Shown: positions 35,391 through 44,419 of the stretch, in pieces
Numbering within the stretch: position 1 is the stretch's first letter
Layout of the letters: the number at the start of each line of letters is the position of its first letter
Assembly: GCA_009782515.1 (NCBI GenBank)
Contig: WRIY01000007.1
Span: forward strand, 32,939 to 96,938
From: Eubacteriaceae bacterium
Lineage (GTDB): Bacteria > Bacillota > Clostridia > Eubacteriales > Anaerofustaceae
Length of the DNA stretch: 64,000 bases
Reading direction: 5' to 3'
The notes under the pieces: model-generated
Told to the model about the DNA's origin: nothing
Databases searched by the model: none
What the model saw: the letters and a program-made list of their open reading frames with translations, nothing else
Translations under genes and position numbers: made by a program

Positions 35391-36509
35391 ATGAAAAAAG
35401 CCGTACAATGGATTTCGTTTCTCATTGGATTGTTTGCGGCTTATCAGGCGCTGGTGTACAACTCAAAAAGAGCGCCGGAGCCGCTTATGCTCTTTGGGTT
35501 TACATTTGCAAGCTCAGTGTATTTATACCTTGCTATTTGCGTATTATCAGCCCTAATTGGACTTATCTGTTATGCCCTTGTATCGCAAGCCCTAAAATCC
35601 TTTAACAGCATATCTAACAGTTGGCTTGTCGATATAAGAAAGCTTTCACTTGGACAGCTTGTTTTTAATATAATTGCCCTGGTCGTAAGCCTTATCTTAG
35701 CAAGCCTGGTCTGCAACCCGATTTATAAGTCGCCCATAGCTGACTGGTTTAAAACTCTTCTAACGCTGGTTATCTACGTCGGCTTAGGCTATATGGGCCT
35801 TGTTGTCTTAAATACAAAATGGGCAGACATTGACGCCGCTATGAAATCATTCAGGGCTCGCGACAATCTGGACGATATCCTGCCCCAGAAGCTGAAGATA
35901 TCAAAAAAGCAGGCAACTGTGCCAAAGGTCCTTGACACCAGTGTGATAATCGATGGCCGAATATTTGATATTTTGAATACCGGCTTTATGGAAGGGCCGA
36001 TAATTATCCCGACTTTTGTGCTTGATGAGCTTCAATTTATTGCTGACTCTCCGGACAGCCTTAAACGAAACCGCGGAAGGAGAGGCCTTGATATACTTAA
36101 CAAGATGCAAAAAGAGCTTGCTATCGAGGTGCTTATATCTGACAAATCCTATCCGGAAATCACGGAAGTTGATTCAAAGCTTCTTAAGCTGGCGCTTGAA
36201 ATGAAGGGCAAAATCGTGACAAACGATTTTAACCTGAACAAGGTTGCAGAGCTTCAGGGCGTTGAAGTGCTAAATACAAATGATCTTTCAAATGCTGTTA
36301 GAAGCATTGTGCTGCCGGGCGAAGAAATGAATGTCCAAATAATCAGGGAAGGCAAAGAGCATAACCAGGGTGTTGCCTACCTGGATGACGGAACAATGAT
36401 TGTTGTTGAAGGGGCAAAAAACTTGATTAGCAAGAACACAAATGTTGTTGTTACAAGCGTGCTTCAGACATCAGCTGGCAGAATGGTGTTTGCAAAGCCA
36501 ACCCACTGA
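35391..36509 (+). CDS. yacL: PIN/TRAM-domain membrane protein, YacL family
   Basis: A 372-residue protein with about four membrane helices (to residue 142), a linker, a PIN nuclease domain with acidic residues D182 (LDTSVIIDGR) and D188, later Asp in TNDFNLNKV, and a C-terminal TRAM RNA-binding domain (about 305-370, NVQIIREGKEHNQGVAYLDDG). YacL-type proteins are probable membrane-tethered RNases of unknown target. GGAGG is placed seven bases before the ATG. In Bacillus it neighbours ispD, which is absent here. It has its own promoter and terminator. Confidence 0.92.
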   Translation: MKKAVQWISFLIGLFAAYQALVYNSKRAPEPLMLFGFTFASSVYLYLAICVLSALIGLICYALVSQALKSFNSISNSWLVDIRKLSLGQLVFNIIALVVSLILASLVCNPIYKSPIADWFKTLLTLVIYVGLGYMGLVVLNTKWADIDAAMKSFRARDNLDDILPQKLKISKKQATVPKVLDTSVIIDGRIFDILNTGFMEGPIIIPTFVLDELQFIADSPDSLKRNRGRRGLDILNKMQKELAIEVLISDKSYPEITEVDSKLLKLALEMKGKIVTNDFNLNKVAELQGVEVLNTNDLSNAVRSIVLPGEEMNVQIIREGKEHNQGVAYLDDGTMIVVEGAKNLISKNTNVVVTSVLQTSAGRMVFAKPTH

Positions 36510-36533
36510 CACAGCGCTTATGCCGGGATGTGC

Positions 36534-36580
36534 AAAAGCCAATTATGCAGTGCCCGTTAAAGCTGCATAATTGGCTTTTT
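36534..36580 (+). terminator. intrinsic terminator of the yacL-like gene
   Basis: AAAAGCCAATTATGCAG (36534-36550) pairs with CTGCATAATTGGCTTTT (36563-36579), a perfect 17-bp stem with a 12-base loop, ending in T residues. Confidence 0.93.
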
Positions 36581-36638
36581 ATGTATGTTGGGATTTTTTT
36601 GCGCATAATTTAGCCTTTGCGCCTGCTTGCACGATCTG

Positions 36639-38114
36639 TTACGGGCTGCGTTGCAAACATGCGCTCAGGCATGCCTCGAAGAAAGCTTCGGCATAACCAG
36701 GTTGCGCACTAAGCAAGCCGGCACTAAGCGCACTGGCTTCGCCAGCCATTGCAAGGCTGGCAAGCGAAGCTATAGCCAATGCATTAGGGCCTATGGCAGT
36801 AAATCCGATGATTTCGCAAAAGCGTTTGTCAACTTCAACTTCGATATAGTCTTCGCCGCTGCTGGCGGAGGCTGTGGCTATATAGCGGCCTTCGGAGGGC
36901 CCTGATGCGCTTGCCGCCCAAACAGCCTTAATCGGGGCTATTATTGAAAACAGCTTTGGGATCTGAGGGGCAAGATACTGGCTGCTGTATAAGCGCGCTG
37001 CCAGAGCCTTGCCATCCGAAGCGGAAAGCTGGCTAACGCCAGAGCTGCCATCAGGCGCGCTAAGTATAGGCTGCGCATCTTCTGGCATTAGCCCGCTCTT
37101 TTCCGAATCGCCAATATGGGCGCTGCTGCTCCAGCCGAATGCCCCAAAGTACAGGCTGCAAGGCAAGACAATACCGCTATTCAGCGTAACAGAGATTTCG
37201 CTGGCCGATTTCGATTCATCAGAGCAGTATATCAAAACGCCTAGCTGCTCAAGCGCGTCTATAGCTGCATCTTGCGCCTTTTGGCACCTTGAGCCGGGCA
37301 TAAGGGTGGCTTCGCCTGTCACAAGGGCCGTTTTGGCCCCCATGCTGCTAAGCCAATAGGCTGCATGAATTGCAGTTGGGCCTTTAGCCTCTACGACCGC
37401 ATACTCCGGTATTTCTTTTATAGACATAAGCTCTTTGCCGCACAATACAGGAAATCCCGCCTGATGCTTCCATGCAGGGATTTTTGGCTCCGGGTTTAAA
37501 GCCATGGCTATTTCTTTTGCAGACAGTGTATGGCCCTGGCAACTGATCGCATGGCTTTGCTGTATGCTAAACGGGCCTTTATATATACGGGCGCCGGCGC
37601 TGTTTAAATCGCTTAGCATTTGCGCTTCAAGATCAGCCAGCTTTTTCATCCCGCCTGCAAGAGTGCCACTGCCGCTTGCAGCCAGCGCTTCAATGCAGCT
37701 GTCTATTCCGAGAAAGCTGCTCTCAGGCATATACACGGCTACATTCGAAACATGCCTTGAGGCAATCAAAGCAAGGCTGTATGATGCTTCGCTTGCTCCG
37801 AGAATCGCCAGATCAAGATCGAACTCCGCTTGCCGGCTGTTCTGGGCCAGAGAATAAACATCAGGCGGAGTTTCGCCGCATAAGCCGACATAGCATAAAG
37901 GGCGCCCGACATCAACAATGTCGCCTGGCTGGGCATATACTTCCAATATGGCGCCTTCTGCGCTGGCCTCCAGCTCAATAGACACTTTGCCTGTCTCAAT
38001 TTCAACAAATGCCTCGCCAGTTTTGAGATGATCCCCGCACTCAGCGATCCATGCAACAATAGTGCCATTTTCCATGCTCATATCAAGCTTTGGCATATTA
38101 ATTAACTCGCCCAT
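36639..38114 (-). CDS. lipoyl-domain E3 (dihydrolipoyl dehydrogenase)-like pseudoenzyme
   Basis: A 491-residue protein. Residues 1-80 form an intact lipoyl domain with the lipoylation site K43 in EIETGKVS. The rest aligns in order with dihydrolipoyl dehydrogenase, but every catalytic feature is altered. The FAD Rossmann loop is GASEAS (106-111) instead of GxGxxG. The redox CxxxxC disulfide is missing, with a lone C140. The NAD-binding loop is KGPTAI. The C-terminal catalytic His of the HPT..E motif is Q471, with E476 kept. The reading frame is complete and in the E2/E1 operon four bases after E2. It is likely a structural lipoyl donor rather than a reductase. Confidence 0.8.
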   Translation of the reverse strand: MGELINMPKLDMSMENGTIVAWIAECGDHLKTGEAFVEIETGKVSIELEASAEGAILEVYAQPGDIVDVGRPLCYVGLCGETPPDVYSLAQNSRQAEFDLDLAILGASEASYSLALIASRHVSNVAVYMPESSFLGIDSCIEALAASGSGTLAGGMKKLADLEAQMLSDLNSAGARIYKGPFSIQQSHAISCQGHTLSAKEIAMALNPEPKIPAWKHQAGFPVLCGKELMSIKEIPEYAVVEAKGPTAIHAAYWLSSMGAKTALVTGEATLMPGSRCQKAQDAAIDALEQLGVLIYCSDESKSASEISVTLNSGIVLPCSLYFGAFGWSSSAHIGDSEKSGLMPEDAQPILSAPDGSSGVSQLSASDGKALAARLYSSQYLAPQIPKLFSIIAPIKAVWAASASGPSEGRYIATASASSGEDYIEVEVDKRFCEIIGFTAIGPNALAIASLASLAMAGEASALSAGLLSAQPGYAEAFFEACLSACLQRSP

Positions 38115-38118
38115 GAAT

Positions 38119-39054
38119 TTATTCCTTCTTAGTTGTGTCTGTGTAAAAAGTGAGTGGCTGGGAGAGGGCTTCCTTCAGGCTTTCAAAAAATCTGCCTCCA
38201 TCCATGCCGTCGCAAAAGAAATGATCAAGCGTTAACGAGAAGCATGTTTTGTAGCGGGCGGCAATGCTTCCATCATAAACGCATGGCTTCTTTTCAGATG
38301 CGCCTATGCCAAGTATCGCCCGCTGTGGATAATTAATAATTGGGGTAAAAAAAGTAACAGGAGTAAAAGCAAGGCTTGAAACAGTAAAAGTGCCTCCTGT
38401 AAGGGAGTCGTTTGTCAGCGCTTTAGTGCTGGCAAGCATCAAAACCCTTTTTTTCTCAGATGCTATTTCAATAGCATTCATGCCGGCTGCATCAAATATT
38501 ACCGGCGCTATTAGCCCGCTGCCGGCCTGGGCTGCAAAAGCCAAGTTGATGCGCTCGCCTGAGAGCAGATTTGTGTTCTCAGCCAAAGCCTGCGCAACAG
38601 CATGCATGTACATGTCAAGCGAGCTTATGCTAATGCCGTAGCTCTCTTTTGCTGTCTCTTTCAGCACTGCGCAGTTGTGCATAAATACTTCAGTGTCAAG
38701 CTCGCAAAAGAGCGTAAAAGGCGCTGTGGACTGAATAGATTTTTTTACATTCTCGATAAGCGGCTGCCTTTTGCTATTTGGCTTTTGGCCATCAGCCTGC
38801 TTTGCAGCAGCTATAACATCCTGCTTTGACAGCTTTTCCCCCGGCACGGTGTCAATATCGATGCCATAATAGCATGCCGCCTGCTTTGCAACCTGTGTTG
38901 CCTTTTTGTTTTGCAGGCGCTTCACAGCATTCGGGCGGGAGGCTAAGTCTTCATATGTGATCGCGCCGTATTCGCCGGTTCCTTCTACATTAGACAAATC
39001 CAGCTTGTTTTCTTTAGCGTACTTGCGCGCTTTTGGAGTTATTGGAATAGGCAT
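38119..39054 (-). CDS. 2-oxoacid dehydrogenase E2 acyltransferase without a lipoyl domain
   Basis: A 311-residue E2 that starts directly in a peripheral subunit-binding domain (residues 6-37, TPKARKYAKENKLDL), followed by a second PSBD-like segment (about 50-84) and the catalytic acyltransferase domain. The active-site motif is D277-H278-F-F-C-D282-G, the equivalent of DHRxxDG, so acyl transfer to CoA should be possible. Normal E2 proteins begin with one to three lipoyl domains, which are wholly absent; the lipoyl domain of the complex is instead on the E3-like protein downstream. It forms the core of the pyruvate or acetoin dehydrogenase complex. Confidence 0.88.
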   Translation of the reverse strand: MPIPITPKARKYAKENKLDLSNVEGTGEYGAITYEDLASRPNAVKRLQNKKATQVAKQAACYYGIDIDTVPGEKLSKQDVIAAAKQADGQKPNSKRQPLIENVKKSIQSTAPFTLFCELDTEVFMHNCAVLKETAKESYGISISSLDMYMHAVAQALAENTNLLSGERINLAFAAQAGSGLIAPVIFDAAGMNAIEIASEKKRVLMLASTKALTNDSLTGGTFTVSSLAFTPVTFFTPIINYPQRAILGIGASEKKPCVYDGSIAARYKTCFSLTLDHFFCDGMDGGRFFESLKEALSQPLTFYTDTTKKE

Positions 39055-39057
39055 GCT

Positions 39058-40035
39058 TTAGTTCCTTACCATTTGTGAGGCTGCCAGATATATCTGTTCA
39101 GCTGTTGGCGCCACTTGCTTTTCAAGCGACGGGCTGTAGGGCACAGGCATTTCTGCGCCTCCCATGCGCCGTACCGGCTGGTCAAGATAATAAAACGCTT
39201 CACTTTCCATTATTGCTGCAGAAATTTCGCCGCCGAACGCCCCGAACTCAGGGGCTTCATAGGCGATGATTGCTCTGGAAGTTTTTTTCACGGAATCGCA
39301 TATGGCTTGGGTGTCTAGTGGCCTGAGGCTGCGCAAGTCAATAACTTCGGCAGAAATGCCGGCGCCGCTTAGCAGCTCAGCTGCCTGCATGCACACTAAT
39401 GCCATCCTCGACCATGAAATAAGCGTGATATCGCTGCCCTCCCGCATTGTTTGCGCTATGCCTATAGGTATAGAGTAAGGGCTTTGGGGGACTTCGCCCA
39501 TTTGCCTGTACAGAAGCTTGTTTTCAAAGAACATTACAGGCTCATCATCTGCAATTGCAGACCTAAGCAGCCCCTTTGCATCGCAAGGCGTAGCAGGCGA
39601 AACGATCTTTAGGCCCGGAGTGTTTAAAAACAGTGACTCTAATGTTTGGGAGTGCTGCGCTGCTGCGCCTGTCCCTGAGCCAAACGGAGTTCGAACAACA
39701 AGAGGCACGCTTACCTGGCCACCGCTCATAAAGGGATACTTGGCAGCATGGTTGATTATCGGATCGAGCGCCAGTGTTGTGAAGTCGCCGAACATGATCT
39801 CAACTATCGGCCTCATCCCCATAATTGCCATGCCAACTGCAGCGCCGGTAAATGCGGTTTCGCTTATTGGCGCATCAATAATCCTGTCACTGCTAAATTC
39901 TTCAATCAGCCCTCTTGTTACGCCAAAGCTGCCGCCATACAAGCCTATGTCTTCGCCTATAAGAACAACAGACTCATCTTCCATTAAGGCTTCCCTTAAA
40001 CCGTCCCTGATAGCTTGGCTATATGATATATTCAT
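39058..40035 (-). CDS. 2-oxoacid/acetoin dehydrogenase E1 subunit beta
   Basis: A 325-residue transketolase-like E1 beta of normal size. It has LIGEDIGLYGG at the N terminus, DAPISETAFTGAAVGMA (the conserved Glu that activates thiamine), the MFGDF metal-site region, FGSGTGAAAQHSQTLE, and a transketolase C domain with VIDLRSLRPLD. It pairs with the alpha subunit encoded upstream to decarboxylate pyruvate, acetoin or a branched 2-oxoacid. It is separated from E2 by three bases, which shows one operon. Substrate cannot be set by eye. Confidence 0.93.
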   Translation of the reverse strand: MNISYSQAIRDGLREALMEDESVVLIGEDIGLYGGSFGVTRGLIEEFSSDRIIDAPISETAFTGAAVGMAIMGMRPIVEIMFGDFTTLALDPIINHAAKYPFMSGGQVSVPLVVRTPFGSGTGAAAQHSQTLESLFLNTPGLKIVSPATPCDAKGLLRSAIADDEPVMFFENKLLYRQMGEVPQSPYSIPIGIAQTMREGSDITLISWSRMALVCMQAAELLSGAGISAEVIDLRSLRPLDTQAICDSVKKTSRAIIAYEAPEFGAFGGEISAAIMESEAFYYLDQPVRRMGGAEMPVPYSPSLEKQVAPTAEQIYLAASQMVRN

Positions 40036-40064
40036 TTTCTGCTGTAATTCTGCCTTTCATATGC

Positions 40065-41090
40065 CTAAAGCTTGCTTTTAGCCAGCGGGGCTTTTTGAGC
40101 AGGCTTTTCGCTGCCGGCCAGTTTCATCGCATCGTGCATGTTCAGAAAGCCGCCTGCCTGCATTTCGCTTATGCAGCTTTGAAGCGCTCTGTCAATCTCA
40201 GCATCTATCTCTGAGTCGATAGCGTCAAGCTCATCAGCTGATGCTGCGAGGCAGCTTGTGAGATATGCGCGGTTGCGCGCTATCGGGCACTTTTCAGCCC
40301 ACATAGCTTCTTCTTGCCTGGATCTGTACTTTCGCTGGTCGCTCTTTGAATGCCCAACCTGCCTGTAAGTTAATGACTCGATAAAATATGGGCTATTGTT
40401 CTCGCGTATATATTCACTAGCTGCCATAACGCTGCTATAAACTTCGCTGATATCATTGCCGTCTATTTTTTTAGATGGAATCCCAAACGATTTTGCCCTC
40501 AGCGGAAAATCCTGCCCGCCTGCAAAGTCATTGTATGCAGATGATATTGCATACTGGTTGTTTTCGCAAAAAAACAAAACAGGCGCTTCCCATATTGATG
40601 CAAGGTTAAATGCCTCTAGAGCCATTCCTTGGTTGCATGCGCCATCTCCAAAAAAAACTGTTGCAATTGCCCCTTGTTTTTGCCGTTTAAGCGCCAGTGC
40701 CGCACCAACTGCTATTGGAATGTCCCCAGCCACTATTCCTGAAGCGCCCATGTTGCGGTTGGCTGTGTCTGTTAAGTGCATTGATCCGCCGAGGCCTTTG
40801 TTGATCCCGCTCTCAAGGCCGAACAGCTCTGCCATAAGCGAATATGCGCTGCCGCCTTTTGCAAGGAAGTGCCCATGGCCCCTGTGCGAGGTGAATATCC
40901 AGTCCAGCTCGCTTAGTGCAGGCGATGCGCCTGCGTGGTTTGCCTCCTGGCCTATGCCAAGGTGTGTTGTGCCGTGGACCATGCCTTTCATGTATAGTTC
41001 ATCTACTTTGAGCTCAAATTTTCTGCTCAGAACCATAAGCCGATATAAGCTTTTCTTGCTGCTATTGGGCAATAGCTCATAATAATTCAT
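40065..41090 (-). CDS. 2-oxoacid/acetoin dehydrogenase E1 subunit alpha
   Basis: A 341-residue E1 alpha. The thiamine diphosphate motif GDGACNQG and ENNQYAIS are present, with GGSMHLTD upstream, a pattern seen in AcoA-type acetoin dehydrogenases and in pyruvate dehydrogenase E1 alpha. It binds the cofactor and metal at the alpha-beta interface. First gene of the four-gene operon, 29 bases before E1 beta, behind the promoter at 41167-41195. RHxxxSD-like loops (VGHSKSDQRKYR) are kept. Acetoin versus pyruvate remains open. Confidence 0.93.
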   Translation of the reverse strand: MNYYELLPNSSKKSLYRLMVLSRKFELKVDELYMKGMVHGTTHLGIGQEANHAGASPALSELDWIFTSHRGHGHFLAKGGSAYSLMAELFGLESGINKGLGGSMHLTDTANRNMGASGIVAGDIPIAVGAALALKRQKQGAIATVFFGDGACNQGMALEAFNLASIWEAPVLFFCENNQYAISSAYNDFAGGQDFPLRAKSFGIPSKKIDGNDISEVYSSVMAASEYIRENNSPYFIESLTYRQVGHSKSDQRKYRSRQEEAMWAEKCPIARNRAYLTSCLAASADELDAIDSEIDAEIDRALQSCISEMQAGGFLNMHDAMKLAGSEKPAQKAPLAKSKL

Positions 41091-41166
41091 TTATTCCTTA
41101 TGCTTATAGCCCTTTCTTAATACTTTGCTGTGAGTATCTAAATAGTGCCGCCTCAAAGCTTAGCTC

Positions 41167-41195
41167 ATTTTAACACCTGAAGCAGCTCAGATCAA
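41167..41195 (-). promoter_or_regulatory. promoter of the E1-E2-E3-like operon
   Basis: On the reverse strand, TTGATC (41195-41190), 17 bases, then TAAAAT (41172-41167), with TG one base upstream giving an extended -10. It lies about 80 bases ahead of the E1 alpha start. Confidence 0.65.
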
Positions 41196-41324
41196 TCGTT
41201 TTTCGATATGTTTGTAATTAGTTGGGTAAAGAAAATAAATAATAAACATGTTACAACGCAGTTACAAGTAATTTAAGTTAAAATTGATGAAAATTTATAA
41301 CAAATTTTAGCTAAAAATCATTGA

Positions 41325-42221
41325 TCATTTGTTAACGATGATTCTTAGCGCCTTTTTTACGATGCTTATTTCCACATGCTGGGCGGAGCCGCCATACTCG
41401 CCATCCAGAGTCCAGGGAATTGCCGAGTCAAAGTCGAATGAGATGCTGCCTACCTGCAGCGAGAGTATTGCATTTTGGGCGCTGTCTATGCCTCCGGTAA
41501 GCATTGTAGTGACGAGCTCGCCACTGTCTGAAAAAGTTTTGGGGTTTCTGACCAGCGTTACTTCAAGAAGGCCATCCTGAAGGGAAGCATCAGAAAGATC
41601 CATAATCTGAAAGCCTGCAACTATTGAGGAATTGCTTACAAGCCCCAGGATGACTTCCTCGTCATATTCAACGCCTTTGTGGGCAAACCTTGCCCTTACA
41701 GGCCTGATGCGCGGCAGCGACTTTACGCCTTCAAGAACATATGCAGCCCTGCCAAGCCTGTTCTTTTGGTTTTGTGGCGTGCTGTAGGGTATATCGCTAA
41801 ATGCCCCGAATGCAGCAACATAGCCAAAGTGCCTGCTTTGGTTAAAGTAGCCTATGTCCAGGAGCATTTCGCGCCCGTTGACAAGGCTTGCGGCAGCATC
41901 TGCCACGTCAGTAGGAATTCCAAGGCTGATGGCAAAGTCGTTTGTTGTTCCGGTAGGTATATAGCCAAGAGCAGGGGGGCTGTCAAGCGACATCAGCCCG
42001 TTTACGGCTTCGTTAACTGTCCCGTCGCCTCCGCATACGGTGACTACATCAAACCTGCTGCCTTTTTCCCTGATAATAGCTGTAACATCAAGGCTTTGCT
42101 GTGAAGTCTGTACAGTGACTTCATAGCCGCCTCTAACAAAAATATCAATTATATCAACCATTTTAGCTCGAAGGTCAGACTTGCTGGTATGGGTGTTTAC
42201 TAGTAAAAGCATGCTTTTCAT
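41325..42221 (-). CDS. diacylglycerol/lipid kinase, DagK/YegS family
   Basis: A 298-residue lipid kinase. The N-terminal domain carries GGDGTVNE (64-71) and the PTGTTNDFA loop that positions ATP. The C-terminal beta-sandwich domain includes EVTLVRNP and LDGEYGG with a conserved acidic residue. It probably phosphorylates diacylglycerol or undecaprenol at the inner membrane face, recycling lipids left by lipoteichoic acid or glycan synthesis. No membrane helix, as usual. It lies alone between the dehydrogenase operon and the replication genes, all on the reverse strand. Confidence 0.93.
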   Translation of the reverse strand: MKSMLLLVNTHTSKSDLRAKMVDIIDIFVRGGYEVTVQTSQQSLDVTAIIREKGSRFDVVTVCGGDGTVNEAVNGLMSLDSPPALGYIPTGTTNDFAISLGIPTDVADAAASLVNGREMLLDIGYFNQSRHFGYVAAFGAFSDIPYSTPQNQKNRLGRAAYVLEGVKSLPRIRPVRARFAHKGVEYDEEVILGLVSNSSIVAGFQIMDLSDASLQDGLLEVTLVRNPKTFSDSGELVTTMLTGGIDSAQNAILSLQVGSISFDFDSAIPWTLDGEYGGSAQHVEISIVKKALRIIVNK

Positions 42222-42264
42222 ATTTTACAAAGCCGCCTTTCAGCAATATAACTGGCTTAGCTGG

Positions 42265-43230
42265 CTAGAGAGCCTGGTAGCGAATTTCATTGCTCTCGCC
42301 ATTGCTTAGCTTCCTGTGTCTGGCTGCTCTGGTGGTGCTCGGAAACCTTCTTGTTGAAAATGAGTTGAGCAGGCGCGAGGCTAAGCTTGGGTGGTATATG
42401 TTTGCTATTTCTTTTGTAGCAAGCACTGTAGCAACTATAGTGCTTTTTTGCGAGAGTAGCCGGTCATTGACAACATTGTATATAATCGAGCCGGAATAAT
42501 CGTTTATGCCTTCCATTCCCAAGTCATCGATTATTAATAGATCGCTTGCATAAACGGCATCTGAGTCTTCAAAGCTGGCGCTCCCGTAACTGCCCATTAT
42601 CTCTACAAGCGTTCTTGCGGACAATGACATAACGGGCTTGCATTGTGATATAAGCTCAAATGCAACACAGTTAGCCATAAAGGTCTTGCCTGATCCGGTA
42701 GGGCCGGTAAATAGGAAGCTTGCGCTTTTATCATCGAAATCCTCGATAAAGCGCTCCATGCCGGCTCTTATAGCGATTACCGACTCTCTGTCAGAAATGC
42801 TCTTGCCTACAGTGTCATCTGAATAAATACTTGCATCAAACACTTCAAAGTTTTCGCTTTGAATGCTATTGTCCAGAAGCGTAAGCTCGTTGGCTACATA
42901 GCTTTTCAAGCACTTGCACACTTTTCCCTTTGTGTATCCTGTATCAGAGCAGGTTTCGCATATTGGCCTTTGCTCAATTATGCTTGGCTCGTATCCGCCC
43001 GCCCTGAGCTCCCTGGCTATTCTCGCTTCAATTTTCCGGCTGTCTGCAACGCATTTTTCTTCGCTTATTTCGCCGGCAAGGCATTTCATCCATAGCTGGC
43101 TCTTAAGCTTAAGCAGCTTTCGAACGCCTGGAAGGCTCGCCAAAGCAGCTTTGGATGCTATGTCCCGCTCAATTTTCTGCTGCTTTTTGCTGTCAAGATA
43201 GGATTTCATTATGTCCTGAATATACAGCAT
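42265..43230 (-). CDS. DnaC/DnaI-like helicase-loader AAA+ ATPase
   Basis: A 321-residue protein. A zinc site C91-x2-C94...C105-x-C107 in the N-terminal region matches DnaI. Walker A is GPTGSGKT (176-183) and Walker B LLIIDDLGMEG, with an arginine finger region near SRLLNSFSTRRF. DnaI loads the replicative DnaB/DnaC helicase. It overlaps the DnaD-like gene by one base, a common Bacillota pairing for primosome assembly. Sensor motifs look intact, so it should be active. The gene name dnaI is likely but not certain. Confidence 0.9.
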   Translation of the reverse strand: MLYIQDIMKSYLDSKKQQKIERDIASKAALASLPGVRKLLKLKSQLWMKCLAGEISEEKCVADSRKIEARIARELRAGGYEPSIIEQRPICETCSDTGYTKGKVCKCLKSYVANELTLLDNSIQSENFEVFDASIYSDDTVGKSISDRESVIAIRAGMERFIEDFDDKSASFLFTGPTGSGKTFMANCVAFELISQCKPVMSLSARTLVEIMGSYGSASFEDSDAVYASDLLIIDDLGMEGINDYSGSIIYNVVNDRLLSQKSTIVATVLATKEIANIYHPSLASRLLNSFSTRRFPSTTRAARHRKLSNGESNEIRYQAL

Positions 43231-44237
43231 TATTTTTCACCAAATAGTTTCTCGTCAACCCAATCAATATCGTAATCGAAGTCATTTTCCATCTTGGGCC
43301 GCTGCTGGCTTCTTGGCAGCCTTTTAGCGCTTTTGGCCGGCTCTTCGCCTTTAAATACTGCGCTTAATACACTGTCAAGGCTGGCAAAAGTCGGATGGTA
43401 AGCCTGTTCGCACCCCTTCATAATATCTTCATGGCTAAATGAGTACTCGCTGCGCCATTTTTCATACAGCGATCTCTCTTTTGCAGTAGGGTTTCTATAT
43501 TGCCCAAGACAGTTGAGAACTTCCTTAAGGTTTTTGTTGAATGCGTCTCTTTCGTTTATAAAGCTAACAGCTTCATCATAGCGCGAAATGCCCTGCTTTC
43601 TGAAGCTTTCGGCTATAACCCTCCAGTACCTGATACTAAGCTTGCCTCGATCTATAGAGTCTGATGCAAGCAATACAATAGTCTCAGGCGAAAGGTTGTA
43701 GCGATCAACCCACTCTTGTATCTCAAGCGCGTCGTTGGCATTAAGCGGTGCATTAAGCTTTTCCTCAATGTCCAGTATCATCTCTCTTGACCTGGTGCTC
43801 AGCTCAGCCTTTGGCTTTGGTTTGTTAAGCGTGCCGGTAAGAATGGCGCTGGCCAGGTTTCTGTACTCTATCTCAACTTCGCCGTAATCAGTATTGATAT
43901 ATATAATCCCTTGTTCTTCCCAATACTTCCATGCGCTAATAACATCGTGCTCTGTCATGTCAAGTGTGGCAGCTATCTGGGCATTTGACGGGAATGGGGG
44001 CTTAGCGCTGCTGCAAAGTTTCAGCCCATACAGATAAACCTTCACATAATCGCCGCGGGCCTTAAGCATGTAATGATTAATAAACGCGTTCTGAATGACA
44101 GTGACATAAGCATCGTCAGGGTCTTTTGCATAACCAAACCTATTCATCGTCTGTAAAGCCATGCGCCTTTGCAGGCGCATAGCTAATTCTCCTCTCAAGG
44201 CATGTCCACAAAATGCCGTGCGCATTAAAAACTCCAC
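43230..44237 (-). CDS. DnaD-like primosome protein
   Basis: A 335-residue protein with an N-terminal winged-helix region (PSNAQIAATLDMTEHDVISAWK, about 83-104) and two DnaD/DnaB-like C-terminal DDBH2 domains. The first contains EIQEWVDRYNLSPETIVLLA and the second WRSEYSFSHEDIMKGCEQA. These motifs bind DNA and remodel it during helicase loading. The gene overlaps the following dnaI-like gene by one base. It lies at the boundary of the reverse-strand block, with the YhaM-like gene divergent. Role by family and context: primosome/restart. Confidence 0.87.
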   Translation of the reverse strand: MEFLMRTAFCGHALRGELAMRLQRRMALQTMNRFGYAKDPDDAYVTVIQNAFINHYMLKARGDYVKVYLYGLKLCSSAKPPFPSNAQIAATLDMTEHDVISAWKYWEEQGIIYINTDYGEVEIEYRNLASAILTGTLNKPKPKAELSTRSREMILDIEEKLNAPLNANDALEIQEWVDRYNLSPETIVLLASDSIDRGKLSIRYWRVIAESFRKQGISRYDEAVSFINERDAFNKNLKEVLNCLGQYRNPTAKERSLYEKWRSEYSFSHEDIMKGCEQAYHPTFASLDSVLSAVFKGEEPAKSAKRLPRSQQRPKMENDFDYDIDWVDEKLFGEK

Positions 44238-44419
44238 CTTTGCCGGCTTTTCGGGCAGTGCGCTTTTTCAAAAAATATATCTGGCGGGATTAGCGCAAAC
44301 TGCTGATCATTATTAACGGGCGCTTAAGGCGGTAGCTATTATCAGTTTTTGTGTCTTCATTATAGCATGCCATGGCAATATGATGTAGAATTGATACTGG
44401 ATATTAAGGGATTAATCAA

